A DNA stretch of 64,000 nt from Bacteroidetes bacterium HGW-Bacteroidetes-4 (GCA_002840905.1 PHDD01000015.1:1-64000), one strand, 5' to 3'. Counted from the first letter of the stretch, positions 43,492-53,502 are shown. Notes: generated by a model from the letters alone, not told the origin. A program made the numbers and translations.

Positions 43492-44922
43492 TTAGTTCAG
43501 GTACTTTTTACTTAATTCATCGTAAATTGAAATTACCCGGGTAACTTCGCCTTTCTGATTAAACATATCGGTATGCCAGTTTAAGGGTTCCCAAATGCAG
43601 GCTCCTTTTCCCATGTTATCGGGTAACCCAAACGAAATGTCGTGAACCTCTTTTTTAAATCCGGAATATTCAACCACATTTACCGGTTTTTTATACCGTT
43701 GAATTAAATCGTTGAGATTGTTATTCAAATCGTTAAGTGTACCATGCCATCGCGAATAATAGGATAATCCAATAACATCGAAAGTAACTCCGCGGGCAAT
43801 CATATTGTCGAGCCAAAAAACGGCTTCTTTATTTTGCCCTCCCAGGGCAATATGCATCATTAACGGAACCTCAGGAGCAACACTTTTTGCTCCAGACACA
43901 CCCGCTTTTATTAAACCCGCCAACTGATCAGGATTACCTATGTGTCCTTCGGGCCATAGCATACCGTGATTGATTTCGTTTCCAATCTGAACCATATCGG
44001 GCAACAAATTTCGGCTTTTAAAAATCATGAGAACATTGCTTGTATATTGCTCCACAGAATCTTTCAACGATTCGAAATCGAGATTTTGCCAGGCCAAAGG
44101 TTTGTTCTGTTGTTGTGGATCGGCCCAATAGTCGCTGTAATGAAAATCGAGTAAAAGTTTCATCCCGGCATTTTTTACCCGTTGAGCCATATTTAAGGTA
44201 TAATTTAAACCACAATATCCTTTTTCGGGAGCATACCCTTTTTCATTTTCAGGATTCACAAAAATACGTAACCTGATATAGTTAAAGCCGTGTGATTTTA
44301 GTAAAGATAAGGCATCAACCTCTGTTCCATTCTCATAAAACTTCATTCCCCGATCTTCCAACTGAGGTAAAAAAGAAACGTCAGCACCTATCATCTTATC
44401 GATGAATTTTGTTGTTGGTACCAATTGTGCATCTGTTGGTTTTTTATATTCAAAAGTTGAATTAAGGGTATGAATTTCATGCGCTCCGGGCCAAAGTTTT
44501 CCGGAACGGGCCTCCAATTTTACAATACCGGGGTTGGTTCCGGCCAAGAGTTTCAGTTGGCAAATTCCTTGTTGTAATTTACAAACCACATAATTCAACC
44601 CCGTTGAGTCCGTTTTCCATTCCAATGGCGAACCATCATTACTTATGAGGGATGCATCACCGCTTAAATATACCTGAAAAGTGTCATTTGCAGAACGTAT
44701 CTCTTTTCCCATGCTATCGGTGACAGCTATCCGCAAATTAGCCTCATCAGCACCATTAGCAATAAGTGTGGTGCTGTAACTTGTTAACATAACCGAAACC
44801 GGTATTCCTGAATCAACCTGCATTAAGGGTGAATAATCGACTAATTCTTGTTGAGGCGGCTTGCATTGCATTAACCCGACCAAAAGAAACAGGATTAAAT
44901 AAAAATTCTTTCTCATAATCAA
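43492..44922 (-). CDS. GH53 arabinogalactan endo-beta-1,4-galactanase with N-terminal Ig-like domain (lipoprotein)
   Basis: A 476-residue lipoprotein (lipobox ...GLMQC, Cys20) with an Ig/Big-like domain at about 38-150, like the filler domain found at the end of GH2 enzymes, and a GH53 catalytic domain at about 175-476. Catalytic glutamates are visible as acid/base E316 in QIGNEINHG and nucleophile E418 in VVEYSGF. GH53 enzymes cut the beta-1,4-galactan backbone of pectic galactan and type I arabinogalactan. It is the last gene of a three-gene operon with GH2 and a second GH53. Confidence 0.93.
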   Translation of the reverse strand: MIMRKNFYLILFLLVGLMQCKPPQQELVDYSPLMQVDSGIPVSVMLTSYSTTLIANGADEANLRIAVTDSMGKEIRSANDTFQVYLSGDASLISNDGSPLEWKTDSTGLNYVVCKLQQGICQLKLLAGTNPGIVKLEARSGKLWPGAHEIHTLNSTFEYKKPTDAQLVPTTKFIDKMIGADVSFLPQLEDRGMKFYENGTEVDALSLLKSHGFNYIRLRIFVNPENEKGYAPEKGYCGLNYTLNMAQRVKNAGMKLLLDFHYSDYWADPQQQNKPLAWQNLDFESLKDSVEQYTSNVLMIFKSRNLLPDMVQIGNEINHGMLWPEGHIGNPDQLAGLIKAGVSGAKSVAPEVPLMMHIALGGQNKEAVFWLDNMIARGVTFDVIGLSYYSRWHGTLNDLNNNLNDLIQRYKKPVNVVEYSGFKKEVHDISFGLPDNMGKGACIWEPLNWHTDMFNQKGEVTRVISIYDELSKKYLN

Positions 44923-44999
44923 ATAAGTTTAAGAACCGAATTCGCTATTTTTTATTATTGCTTTATGTTCTAATTAATTCTATTACTTGTTAATCAGCT

Positions 45000-47384
45000 T
45001 TACTCAACAACTAAGTCAAGTGTTCCGGGAATTAAATCTTTTGCCCGGGCTTCGACCTTATAAATACCTTTTTGTGACCCAGCTTTTAATAATACCGTAG
45101 CAATACCTGCTTCTGCAGCAATGGGATTATTTCCTATGAATTGAAAATCGCCTTTCCCTGTAAAGGTAACATCGGGGGCAGCATCCGGGACCACAGTTCC
45201 GTTTTTATCGACAATGGCTGCATATAAAAATACCACATCGTTAACACCGCTTTGTAGTGCCTTACCACTTTTATCGTACCAGAGTTTTAAACCATAGGCC
45301 GCTTCAGGTGTATAAACGGTGTCGGTAACCACAACCGAATTATTAACCAGCCCCTGGGCAACAACAACTCCCGGAATAAATGTATCAATTTTAAACGTAA
45401 ATGGTGGATGCGATAAAAGGGTACTGTTCACGTCCTCATCAGGCAGCTGCGTTTCTAACAACGAACCGTTTGCAAACAAGCGAACCTGTTCACAATTGCT
45501 GTAAATTTTTAAATTTTTGTCCGATTCATTATTATAATAACCTGAAATGGCTACCATAGGTTCTCCAAAAGGTTCAAGAGTTGACTCACCAATACCTGCC
45601 TGACTTTTATAAAAATAGTACGCAAATTTGGGCAAACGGAAAATATCCATTATACCCGAAGCTTCCAAATCGGGGGCATACCCCCGGTTATAATCGTACA
45701 TTAACCAGTTGGCATCGCCCACAGCGGGTCCGGCCAAATTACTGTTATGTGCTTCCTGATAATTCAATGCCTGCTGTGCCAGGCGCTTGGCTCCAAAACC
45801 CCTTAACTGGCGCGAGGTGCGTTCTTCTTCACTTAAATCATTAAATGCTTTTTGATTAAAACCGGCATTTTGTGCATAATATTCCCAATCGCCATATTCT
45901 GCAATAAAAATGGGTTTGTTCTTATTGTATTTGTTCCAGTAATGCGGTGGTTTAGCATGTTGCCGCGCGGGTATAAACACATCGTAAATGGTGTCTAACC
46001 AACCGCAGGTGTAAACATCGGAATACGGATACTCTTCATGAACCGCCCGATGAGCCAGTTCCATGAACTCAGTAGTCATGCCCGATTCGTTTAACGATGC
46101 TTCCCAAAGAATAATAGATGGGTGGTTTCTGTCGCGACGAACCATTTTACGAACATCATTAAGTGCATTTTTCTGAAATTCTTCATTTCCAAAAAACTGC
46201 CAACCGGGTATAGCGTCCATCACTAATAAACCAAGTTCATCGCATGCTGCTAAAAACGATTCACTTTGGGGATAATGTGACAAACGAACCATATTAAAAC
46301 CAGCTTCTTTAATTTTATAAGCATCGCGGTAATTGGCGTTGTCCGATAGAGCATATCCAATATACGGATATTCCTGATGGCGATTGGTTCCACGAATTTT
46401 TACCGGTTTCCCGTTTAGTTCAAAGCCATTTTCTGCAGAAAATTTAAAAGTCCTGATGCCAATGGGAAGTGTTTGTTTATCGTGGATGGTATCAGTTGAA
46501 ATAACTTCAAGCTCCAATTGATACAAAAAAGGGTTCCGTATTGACCATAATTCCGGTTGTTTCACTTCAAGGTTCAGTCTAATATCTGCCGATTGTCCTG
46601 AAGCAATAGAAATTGGTTCTGAAACTGTTGTAACCACCCGTTCTTCGTTTTTGCCATAAAGCATTGCCTTAATCCGGGTGTTTTTATCCCATGCGTAATT
46701 GTTCTTTACATCGGCAACAATATGAATCGTAGCACTTTCATTCGAAACTTTATCGTAAGTAATAAAAACTCCTCCGCCAGCTACTTTATTGGCATCCATA
46801 GCATCGGTAATATGCAACTTATTACTTACCCGAAGCCATACATTCCGATAAATACCACTAAAAATATTAAAATCGAGATCGGCCAGGGGTTTTCCTGGTG
46901 GAACCAAGGGATTATCCTCGTTATTCAGCTTAACCATCAATAGGTTTTTACCGGCAAGCATTACTTTATCGGTAATATTTATGCTAAAAGGCAAATAACC
47001 ACCCAAATTGGTATGAATCAAACTTCCATTCAAATAAACTTCGGCCACCTGCATGGCTCCTTCAAAATACAAGGCAAGTTGTTTTTCTTTATATGATTCA
47101 GGCAATTCAAAAAACTTTCGGTACACACAATTCCCCTGCCATTGCGATCCTTCAATTACCAATGGTTCAAGGGAAGCTGTATGTGGAAGTGATATATTTT
47201 CCCAGTCAATTGTATTATCCGGGTTAAAAATTGTTGTGTCGTTTTCAATTCCGGTGGTTTTACTGAATTGCCAATTGGCATTGAAAAGAATTTTTTCAGC
47301 TGATGATTCAACATACAAGCTCTGTTTTTTACAAGCACCAAGGGCAAGTATTAAAGCTACCAAAAGTAAATTCAAATTCCGCAT
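45000..47384 (-). CDS. GH2 beta-galactosidase-type lipoprotein
   Basis: A glycoside hydrolase family 2 enzyme of 794 residues. A lipobox LALGAC (Cys18) is followed by the sugar-binding jelly-roll (about 30-190), an Ig-like domain (about 195-310), the TIM barrel (about 315-600) and C-terminal Ig-like domains. The acid/base glutamate is E433 in WEASLNES and the nucleophile E496 in IAEYGDW. The acid/base motif (LNES) differs from the usual SLGNE, so the exact sugar (galactose, glucuronate or mannose) is uncertain. The GH53 neighbours make beta-galactosidase the best reading. The residues after Cys18 (KKQSLY) lack the surface-export acidic motif, so a periplasmic face is likely. Confidence 0.9.
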   Translation of the reverse strand: MRNLNLLLVALILALGACKKQSLYVESSAEKILFNANWQFSKTTGIENDTTIFNPDNTIDWENISLPHTASLEPLVIEGSQWQGNCVYRKFFELPESYKEKQLALYFEGAMQVAEVYLNGSLIHTNLGGYLPFSINITDKVMLAGKNLLMVKLNNEDNPLVPPGKPLADLDFNIFSGIYRNVWLRVSNKLHITDAMDANKVAGGGVFITYDKVSNESATIHIVADVKNNYAWDKNTRIKAMLYGKNEERVVTTVSEPISIASGQSADIRLNLEVKQPELWSIRNPFLYQLELEVISTDTIHDKQTLPIGIRTFKFSAENGFELNGKPVKIRGTNRHQEYPYIGYALSDNANYRDAYKIKEAGFNMVRLSHYPQSESFLAACDELGLLVMDAIPGWQFFGNEEFQKNALNDVRKMVRRDRNHPSIILWEASLNESGMTTEFMELAHRAVHEEYPYSDVYTCGWLDTIYDVFIPARQHAKPPHYWNKYNKNKPIFIAEYGDWEYYAQNAGFNQKAFNDLSEEERTSRQLRGFGAKRLAQQALNYQEAHNSNLAGPAVGDANWLMYDYNRGYAPDLEASGIMDIFRLPKFAYYFYKSQAGIGESTLEPFGEPMVAISGYYNNESDKNLKIYSNCEQVRLFANGSLLETQLPDEDVNSTLLSHPPFTFKIDTFIPGVVVAQGLVNNSVVVTDTVYTPEAAYGLKLWYDKSGKALQSGVNDVVFLYAAIVDKNGTVVPDAAPDVTFTGKGDFQFIGNNPIAAEAGIATVLLKAGSQKGIYKVEARAKDLIPGTLDLVVE

Positions 47385-47408
47385 ATCACATTAATGATTA
47401 AATAACTG

Positions 47409-48620
47409 TTATTTCTGGTAATCGTATTGCATAAACTCAATAGTCCCGGTTAAATCACCTGAAAAATTAAAAAAGGTGCAGTTATCCCACGATGAACCGG
47501 TTCCCCATAAGTCTTTCATTTGTGAAGTTACCCAGGCTGGTTCCCAATACATTATTCCACTGGCTCCTGCCTTAATAAGATTTTGAGATAAATCGATCAA
47601 GAACTGTTTCTGGCCATCCGGAGAAAATGGATATTTGGCTATTGGACTTTGTCCGCCAAAAATATTATTGTACCCGTCGTTGTTTTCACTGGTGAAAGCA
47701 TAGGCTGTTTCAAGTACCATAATTTTTCGATTAAACTTATTTTTAACCTGTGTTACTAAAGCAGGAAGGTTATCGAAACTCACGGTAGTGTGCCAATTGG
47801 GATAATAGGAAAAACCAATGATGTCAAAATCGGTAACACCCGCTTTGTTAATCATATCAGTAAACCACCAATCTAAATTTTTAGGATCGGCAACATGGAG
47901 TGCAATCAAAGTTTTTGTATTGTATTTATTATCGATGGCGCGAACGGCATTAATTCCGGCATTAAATACTTTACCGGCATTACTCCAGTTTCCATCGCAG
48001 ACCGACAATTTTGGAAAAGCTGCAGGAGCATTGGTAAACATCATTCCACAATTGGTTTCGTTACCAATTTGAACCATTTCAGGTAACAAGCCTTTTTCGG
48101 CTAAATCAGACAATACCTTATACGTGTAGTTGTAAACTGAATCGGATAGAACCTCGATACTGGTAATATTTTTCCAGGCCTGGGGAACATCCTGATGGCC
48201 AGGATCGGCCCAGGTGTCGGAATAATGAAAGTCGAGATTGACTTGTAAACCCTGGCCTTTTGCTCTTTCAATGCTTTTAAGCACATCGGGGAAACCGCTG
48301 TACAAGGGAATTTCTTGGCTATACAAATCGTATACCCACGAGGGGTTATGCCACAAGCGTAAGCGAATCATATGCGCACCCTGCTCCTTAAAAATTGAAT
48401 AAGGATCTTTAAATTCGCCACTTACATTATAAGTTCCGCCATGGTCTTCAATTTGATTCACATACGACAAGTCGGCACCAAACAGAAAAGCAGCAGTGGA
48501 ATCATCAGGTTCTTCAACAGGTGGCTTTTCACTCGGTTTATCGTCTTTGGTACAGGCACTACTCACAATAAACACACTCAATAAAGCAAAAAACAAGATT
48601 ATCACTATTCTATTCATCAT
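47409..48620 (-). CDS. GH53 endo-beta-1,4-galactanase (lipoprotein, surface-export motif)
   Basis: A 403-residue GH53 enzyme consisting of a lipid-anchored catalytic domain. The lipobox ends SSAC (Cys23) and is followed by TKDDKPSEK, which contains K-D-D, the Lys-(Asp/Glu)2 type of lipoprotein surface-export signal described for Bacteroidota. Catalytic residues are E188 in QIGNETN and E304 in VLETAYAF. It is the first gene of the operon, with 24 bases to the GH2 gene. Surface galactanase plus periplasmic beta-galactosidase is a coherent galactan pathway, although no SusC/SusD pair is present here. Confidence 0.94.
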   Translation of the reverse strand: MMNRIVIILFFALLSVFIVSSACTKDDKPSEKPPVEEPDDSTAAFLFGADLSYVNQIEDHGGTYNVSGEFKDPYSIFKEQGAHMIRLRLWHNPSWVYDLYSQEIPLYSGFPDVLKSIERAKGQGLQVNLDFHYSDTWADPGHQDVPQAWKNITSIEVLSDSVYNYTYKVLSDLAEKGLLPEMVQIGNETNCGMMFTNAPAAFPKLSVCDGNWSNAGKVFNAGINAVRAIDNKYNTKTLIALHVADPKNLDWWFTDMINKAGVTDFDIIGFSYYPNWHTTVSFDNLPALVTQVKNKFNRKIMVLETAYAFTSENNDGYNNIFGGQSPIAKYPFSPDGQKQFLIDLSQNLIKAGASGIMYWEPAWVTSQMKDLWGTGSSWDNCTFFNFSGDLTGTIEFMQYDYQK

Positions 48621-48770
48621 CTGTACATTTTAAATTCAAAGCTCTAAGTTAATTGAAAAGCCTTAAATTTTTATAATAAAGTTCTAATAATACAGCATTC
48701 ACTTTTTTCAAAATATTTTTAGCTGATAAATAAACATTTGTAAGGTCAAGCATAAAAAACGAGAATTATA

Positions 48771-48799
48771 AAAAAAAAGCCCCGCCAACAAGGCAGGGC
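48771..48799 (-). terminator. Rho-independent terminator of gdhA
   Basis: On the minus strand GCCCTGCC-TTGTT-GGCGGGGC (48799-48779) forms an 8-pair stem with one G-U pair, followed by eight T (48778-48771). Confidence 0.9.
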
Positions 48800-48823
48800 A
48801 TTTCAAATTCTATTTATTATGAA

Positions 48824-50161
48824 TTATACAATTCCTAAGTCAACCATAGCATTGGCCACTTTCATAAATCCGGCAATATTAGCTCCTTTAACGTAGTTAA
48901 TATAACCATCTTCCTCAGTTCCGTGTTCAACGCAAGCGTGGTGAATGTTTTCCATAATCTGGAATAAGCGCATATCAACCTCTTCACGGGTCCAGTTCAT
49001 TTTAAGACTGTTTTGGCTCATTTCGAGGCCCGATGTAGCCACACCACCAGCATTTACTGCTTTACCCGGGGCATAAAGAATTTTAGCTTTAATAAATGAT
49101 TCAATAGCTTCAGGCGTGCAACCCATGTTTGAAATTTCGCCTACGCAGATAACGCCATTCTTAATCAGCAGCGCAGCATCATCACCGTCAAGTTCGTTTT
49201 GGATAGCACAAGGAAGCGCAATATCAACCTTTACTTCCCAGGGTTTTTTACCGGCAACAAACTTAGCTCCAGGGAATTTTGTAGCATAAGGAGCAACAAT
49301 ATCCTGATTAGAGTTACGCAGTTCTAACATGTAATCAATTTTTTCACCGCTGATGCCAGCCTCGTCGTAAATGTATCCATCGGGACCAGAAATAGCCACA
49401 ACTTTTGCACCCAATTCGGTTGCTTTTAAAGCAGCACCCCAGGCTACGTTACCAAAACCAGAAACAGAAACGGTTTTATCTTTAATGCTGATTCCACGAG
49501 TTTTAAGCATGTGGTCAACAAAATAAATACCGCCAAAACCTGTAGCTTCGGGACGGATTAATGAACCACCCCAGTTCATTCCTTTTCCGGTAAGAACACC
49601 AGTATGTTCACCCGCCAGTTTTTTGTACATACCGTACAGGTAACCAATTTCACGACCACCTACACCAATATCACCAGCAGGCACATCAGTTTCGGGACCA
49701 ATATGCTTCCACAATTCAAGCATGAATGCCTGGCAAAAGCGCATAATTTCAGCATCCGATTTACCTTTAGGATTGAAATCGCTACCTCCTTTACCACCAC
49801 CCATAGGCAGGGTAGTTAAGGCGTTTTTAAACGTTTGCTCAAATCCTAAAAATTTAAGAGTCGATAAGGTTACACTTGGGTGGAAACGCAGACCTCCTTT
49901 GTAAGGTCCTATAGCACCATTAAATTGTACTCGATAACCCAGGTTCACATTAATATTACCTTCGTCGTCGGCCCAGGTAATACGGAAAGTGAAAATACGA
50001 TCGGGCTCAACAATACGCTCAATAATTTTAGCCGCTTCGAATTTTGGGTTAAGTTCGTAAATATCTTTTACAGATTCCAGAACTTCATGAACAGCTTGAA
50101 GATACTCTTTTTCACCAGGGTGTTTTTTTTCAAGCTCGGCCATTATTTTTTCTACATTCAT
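48824..50161 (-). CDS. gdhA: NADP-type glutamate dehydrogenase
   Basis: A 445-residue hexameric glutamate dehydrogenase that aminates 2-oxoglutarate with ammonia. The length and the N-terminal segment (YLQAVHEVLESVKDIYELNP) match the NADPH-dependent assimilatory branch of Bacteroidota. Substrate-binding and catalytic motifs: GGLRFHPSV, PMGGGKGGSDFNPKGKSD with the catalytic lysine, and DVPAGDIGVGGREIGYLYG; the nucleotide-binding turn is SGFGNVAWGA. It is a single-gene unit with its own promoter upstream and a strong terminator downstream. Confidence 0.96.
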   Translation of the reverse strand: MNVEKIMAELEKKHPGEKEYLQAVHEVLESVKDIYELNPKFEAAKIIERIVEPDRIFTFRITWADDEGNINVNLGYRVQFNGAIGPYKGGLRFHPSVTLSTLKFLGFEQTFKNALTTLPMGGGKGGSDFNPKGKSDAEIMRFCQAFMLELWKHIGPETDVPAGDIGVGGREIGYLYGMYKKLAGEHTGVLTGKGMNWGGSLIRPEATGFGGIYFVDHMLKTRGISIKDKTVSVSGFGNVAWGAALKATELGAKVVAISGPDGYIYDEAGISGEKIDYMLELRNSNQDIVAPYATKFPGAKFVAGKKPWEVKVDIALPCAIQNELDGDDAALLIKNGVICVGEISNMGCTPEAIESFIKAKILYAPGKAVNAGGVATSGLEMSQNSLKMNWTREEVDMRLFQIMENIHHACVEHGTEEDGYINYVKGANIAGFMKVANAMVDLGIV

Positions 50162-50232
50162 ACCTTAAAATTTTTTATAAAAACATTAATTCTTAGATAG
50201 TTATTGCAATACTCAAAAATATTATTCTAATG
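50162..50232. other. gdhA leader
   Basis: About 65 bases of 5' untranslated leader on the minus strand, A+T rich with no strong hairpin. The rest of the gap to 50532 also holds no gene; it contains the promoter below and an A+T-rich stretch. Confidence 0.4.
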
Positions 50233-50263
50233 CAAAGTTTAGTCTTTGTTTTAAGGTGTGCAA
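50233..50263 (-). promoter_or_regulatory. Bacteroidota-type promoter of gdhA
   Basis: On the minus strand TTG (50263-50261), exactly 19 bases, then TAAACTTTG (50241-50233). This is the TAnnTTTG box with one extra base. The spacer is the canonical length for the phylum. Confidence 0.65.
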
Positions 50264-50532
50264 CATATTATTAAACATCAGTTTTGAAAAGCCCAATTAT
50301 GCCAAAAATCAGGTTTTTAATAGCAAAACTTTAGTAATTTTGGAACCATTAAGTGTTAATTTAAAAATCTACGCAAAAACTGTATATCAACAGCTTACAA
50401 TTAGCCCGAATTAAAAAAGCTCTTAAGATGGTTTTAATTTAAAGTTTCCCCTGGCAAATCAAGGTTTTTTACTAAGCAAAAAACATTTCGAACAACATGA
50501 TTTTGTCATCAAAAAAAAAGGAAAGAAGGTAA

Positions 50533-53502
50533 TTATGCGCCGGGCTTTTTTATTAAGCCTTTATTGTTTTTTCCGTCAATCTTTATTTCAATATATTTTT
50601 CGAATCGAATATGCCTGATGTACTCATCTTCGTAAATGGTAGGTTGTTTTTCAAGAAAATCAATATCATAAAATCCTTCTTTAATAAATGGATTGATGGT
50701 GAAATACCCCACGCGGAACGAAGTAAGGTTCTGAAAGAAGTGTGTTCCCTGACTGGGGTCGATATGATAATCTTTCAATCCCGATTCTATGATAACCCTT
50801 GCCTGCGATATCTGCGACCATTTTACCGGTATGCCCAGCCAGGGATCGCTTGAACCCCAGCGACCTGGTCCAACCAGTACATAGTTTTTTTCGTCCTCAG
50901 CAAATTGCTGGTTAAGTTTGTCGAGAACGGGAACTATTTTAGGATTTTTAGCTGCATCAAAAGTCTGCGGTTTTACATATACTAAATCGTACACATCCTG
51001 TACAATGCCGTTGCCCAAAGCCATATCGCTATAAATAATCCAATCATCAGGATTCTCCTTTTCAAAATCGATATCTACATCCTCCTCGCTCTCAACAATT
51101 GGCCGAATTTGAAGGAAATTAAAAATTCGTGGCTCACCAGGTTTCACATTCAGGTTTGCGGCAAATTCAATCTCTACCGGATTATTCATTTCCTGAGCTC
51201 CAATTCGCAATAGCGTATCCAGAATTTTAGCCAACGGAAATGAATCGTATTTTAACACATTCGCAAATGTAATCAGCTTTTTCCCTTTATAATTAGCTCC
51301 GTCTCGCAGCAGATTATCTTCAAAATCATAGGTTGATGCAATATGATTAATCGATTTGTCCTCCTCTGCTTCGCTAATCGGAAGCCGTTTCAGATTCACC
51401 GCATCATCGGTCGAAAGTTTAAAATCTTCGACATCGAGACTAAGCGAATAAAAATACTGCTGGGTATCGCGCATGGCAATCTTGGTATCGGAAAGCTGTA
51501 ATACTTTTTTGGGGTATTTTGGGCTAAAGCGAAGCGATTTTCCACCATCAACAATTTGTTTACCAAGCCCTAAAGCTATATTGGCTATACCGTCTTCTGG
51601 TTTTTCGGGAGCAATGGGGTAAAAATTAATGGAACGGGCAACGCCTGAAAAAGTAGGATAATATTTACTACCATATTGACTTCCGCATACCTCCTGTATA
51701 ATGATTCCCATTTTTTCCTCATCGATAACATTTTTGGTTGCTTTCATGTAAGCTTTACTGCTCTGAAAAAAAGTGGAGGCATAAACACTTTTAATAGCTT
51801 GACAAAGCACGGTTATCATCTGGTCGCGGTAATCGCTGTAAGGAATCATGTAGGTATTGTAAATTCCTGCAAACGGTTGGTAATGCGAATCCTCGAGCAC
51901 GCTCGACGAGCGAACTGCCAAAGGAGTTGAATTTACATCCAAAAAGGCATGCAAAGTAGGAATTACATGTTCGGGCAATTCGGCCCGATTGAAAGCCTCC
52001 AAAATTTCTGTATCTTCAGATGTTGATAAAGCAACTCCGTACAAATTATTCTTCTCCATAAACTCATCGAACACGCTGGTTGAAAAAACCATGGTTCTGG
52101 GAATAGATATTACCACATTATCGAACTGATAAAGAATCTGATGTTTTTTTATCAAGGAATCAATAAATGCCAGTCCGCGCGCTTTTCCGCCCAGCGAACC
52201 GTGTCCAACACGACTAAAGATGCAGTAACGGTCAAAATTACTGTCGCTAAAACTGGTTATAATTCCACGCCCCCTATTCAACCGGTATTTTGATATCTCG
52301 TTATACATGTAACTTCGCACTTCGTCGGCGCTGTTAAAATCTCTAACATCAGCCGAGCGGAAAATTGATCCCAATGAGAAAAGCGCACGTGCATTTAACC
52401 ACCGCGAAAAATCATTTTTCCGGGAGTGGTATTCCAGCGATTCGTCGGGAATGGTTAACAACAAATGCTGTAGTTGTTTTAAGTTCGATGCACGCCCCAC
52501 CACACTGCGGTCGTTTACCCGAAATACAAAATCGCCAAAAGCAAAATACCTTTTAATATACTGGCTCAGTTCTTTGTTTAGTTTACTCGAGTCTTTACTC
52601 AAAAAAAATGCACCTACTTTTTCGGCCATGCGTTTGTTATGGTATTCTGACGATTGCATCAAAACCGGTAAATGTTCATTATCGGCCCGAATGTGTTCAT
52701 AAAGCCGGAAACCGGCTTCTGCATCATCCTCGCCATCGCGCTTATAGCGTATATCGGTAATTACTCCGAGTATATTTTGCTTGTATTTCTCGTAAAGATA
52801 AATGGCCTCGTTGTAATTAGTAGCCAGCATAATTTTTGGACGCCCCCGTTTGCGTAACATTTGCTGGTATTCATTGGCACCTTCCTGCTTAAAGTCCTGC
52901 GATTGCTGCAACACAATTTTATACATGGTTGGCAAGTAGGAACTGTAAAACCTGATGTTGTCTTCAACCAGCAAAATGGTTTGAACCCCAACAATTTCAA
53001 TATCGTTGCGGGCATTCATTTTATCTTCAATCAGTTTAATAATGGCCAGCAAGATTTCGGTGTCGCCCAACCACGAAAAAACATAATCAATAGCACTCAA
53101 ATCCTCTTTACCCATGCGCATCCGAACCTCACGCGAAAAATGCGTTAACAATACAAAGGGAATTCGCGGATAATCAGCCTTAATTAATTTTGCCAGCTCA
53201 AAAGCATCAATATTATCGATGCTTAACATAGAAATTACCAGATCAATATCTCCTTTTTTTAGCAAACGAAATGCTTTTTCTGAAGTGTGGGCATGAATAA
53301 ACACGGGTGGATAGCGTAAATTAAGCGACACATATTCGTCAAAAATCTGCTCATCGATTCGTCCATCTTCCTCAAGCATATAGAAATCATAATTACTACA
53401 GATTATCAGAATTTTGTAGATACGTTTCTGCATTAACATCTTAAATGCAGTCTCGTTTATGTAGTATTTTTTTGTTTCGAGGTAATTTTTATAAAGCGAC
53501 AT
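50533..53502 (-). CDS. Double-receiver / PPDK_N (PEP-pyruvate-binding) protein
   Basis: A 989-residue cytoplasmic protein. Residues about 30-160 form a degenerate receiver-like domain whose acceptor site reads LVISMLS, lacking the aspartate. Residues about 170-330 form a second receiver that keeps the acidic pair LVEDN, the acceptor in ITDIRY and a lysine in LSKDS. From about 430 (GHGSLGGKARGLAF) to the end lies a pyruvate phosphate dikinase ATP-grasp domain with RSSSVLEDS and FAGIYNTY near 530-555. The phosphohistidine and PEP-binding domains of true PEP synthase are absent, so it cannot be a normal PPDK. It may be a signalling kinase or pyrophosphate-type phosphotransferase (inference). Confidence 0.85.
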   Translation of the reverse strand: MSLYKNYLETKKYYINETAFKMLMQKRIYKILIICSNYDFYMLEEDGRIDEQIFDEYVSLNLRYPPVFIHAHTSEKAFRLLKKGDIDLVISMLSIDNIDAFELAKLIKADYPRIPFVLLTHFSREVRMRMGKEDLSAIDYVFSWLGDTEILLAIIKLIEDKMNARNDIEIVGVQTILLVEDNIRFYSSYLPTMYKIVLQQSQDFKQEGANEYQQMLRKRGRPKIMLATNYNEAIYLYEKYKQNILGVITDIRYKRDGEDDAEAGFRLYEHIRADNEHLPVLMQSSEYHNKRMAEKVGAFFLSKDSSKLNKELSQYIKRYFAFGDFVFRVNDRSVVGRASNLKQLQHLLLTIPDESLEYHSRKNDFSRWLNARALFSLGSIFRSADVRDFNSADEVRSYMYNEISKYRLNRGRGIITSFSDSNFDRYCIFSRVGHGSLGGKARGLAFIDSLIKKHQILYQFDNVVISIPRTMVFSTSVFDEFMEKNNLYGVALSTSEDTEILEAFNRAELPEHVIPTLHAFLDVNSTPLAVRSSSVLEDSHYQPFAGIYNTYMIPYSDYRDQMITVLCQAIKSVYASTFFQSSKAYMKATKNVIDEEKMGIIIQEVCGSQYGSKYYPTFSGVARSINFYPIAPEKPEDGIANIALGLGKQIVDGGKSLRFSPKYPKKVLQLSDTKIAMRDTQQYFYSLSLDVEDFKLSTDDAVNLKRLPISEAEEDKSINHIASTYDFEDNLLRDGANYKGKKLITFANVLKYDSFPLAKILDTLLRIGAQEMNNPVEIEFAANLNVKPGEPRIFNFLQIRPIVESEEDVDIDFEKENPDDWIIYSDMALGNGIVQDVYDLVYVKPQTFDAAKNPKIVPVLDKLNQQFAEDEKNYVLVGPGRWGSSDPWLGIPVKWSQISQARVIIESGLKDYHIDPSQGTHFFQNLTSFRVGYFTINPFIKEGFYDIDFLEKQPTIYEDEYIRHIRFEKYIEIKIDGKNNKGLIKKPGA

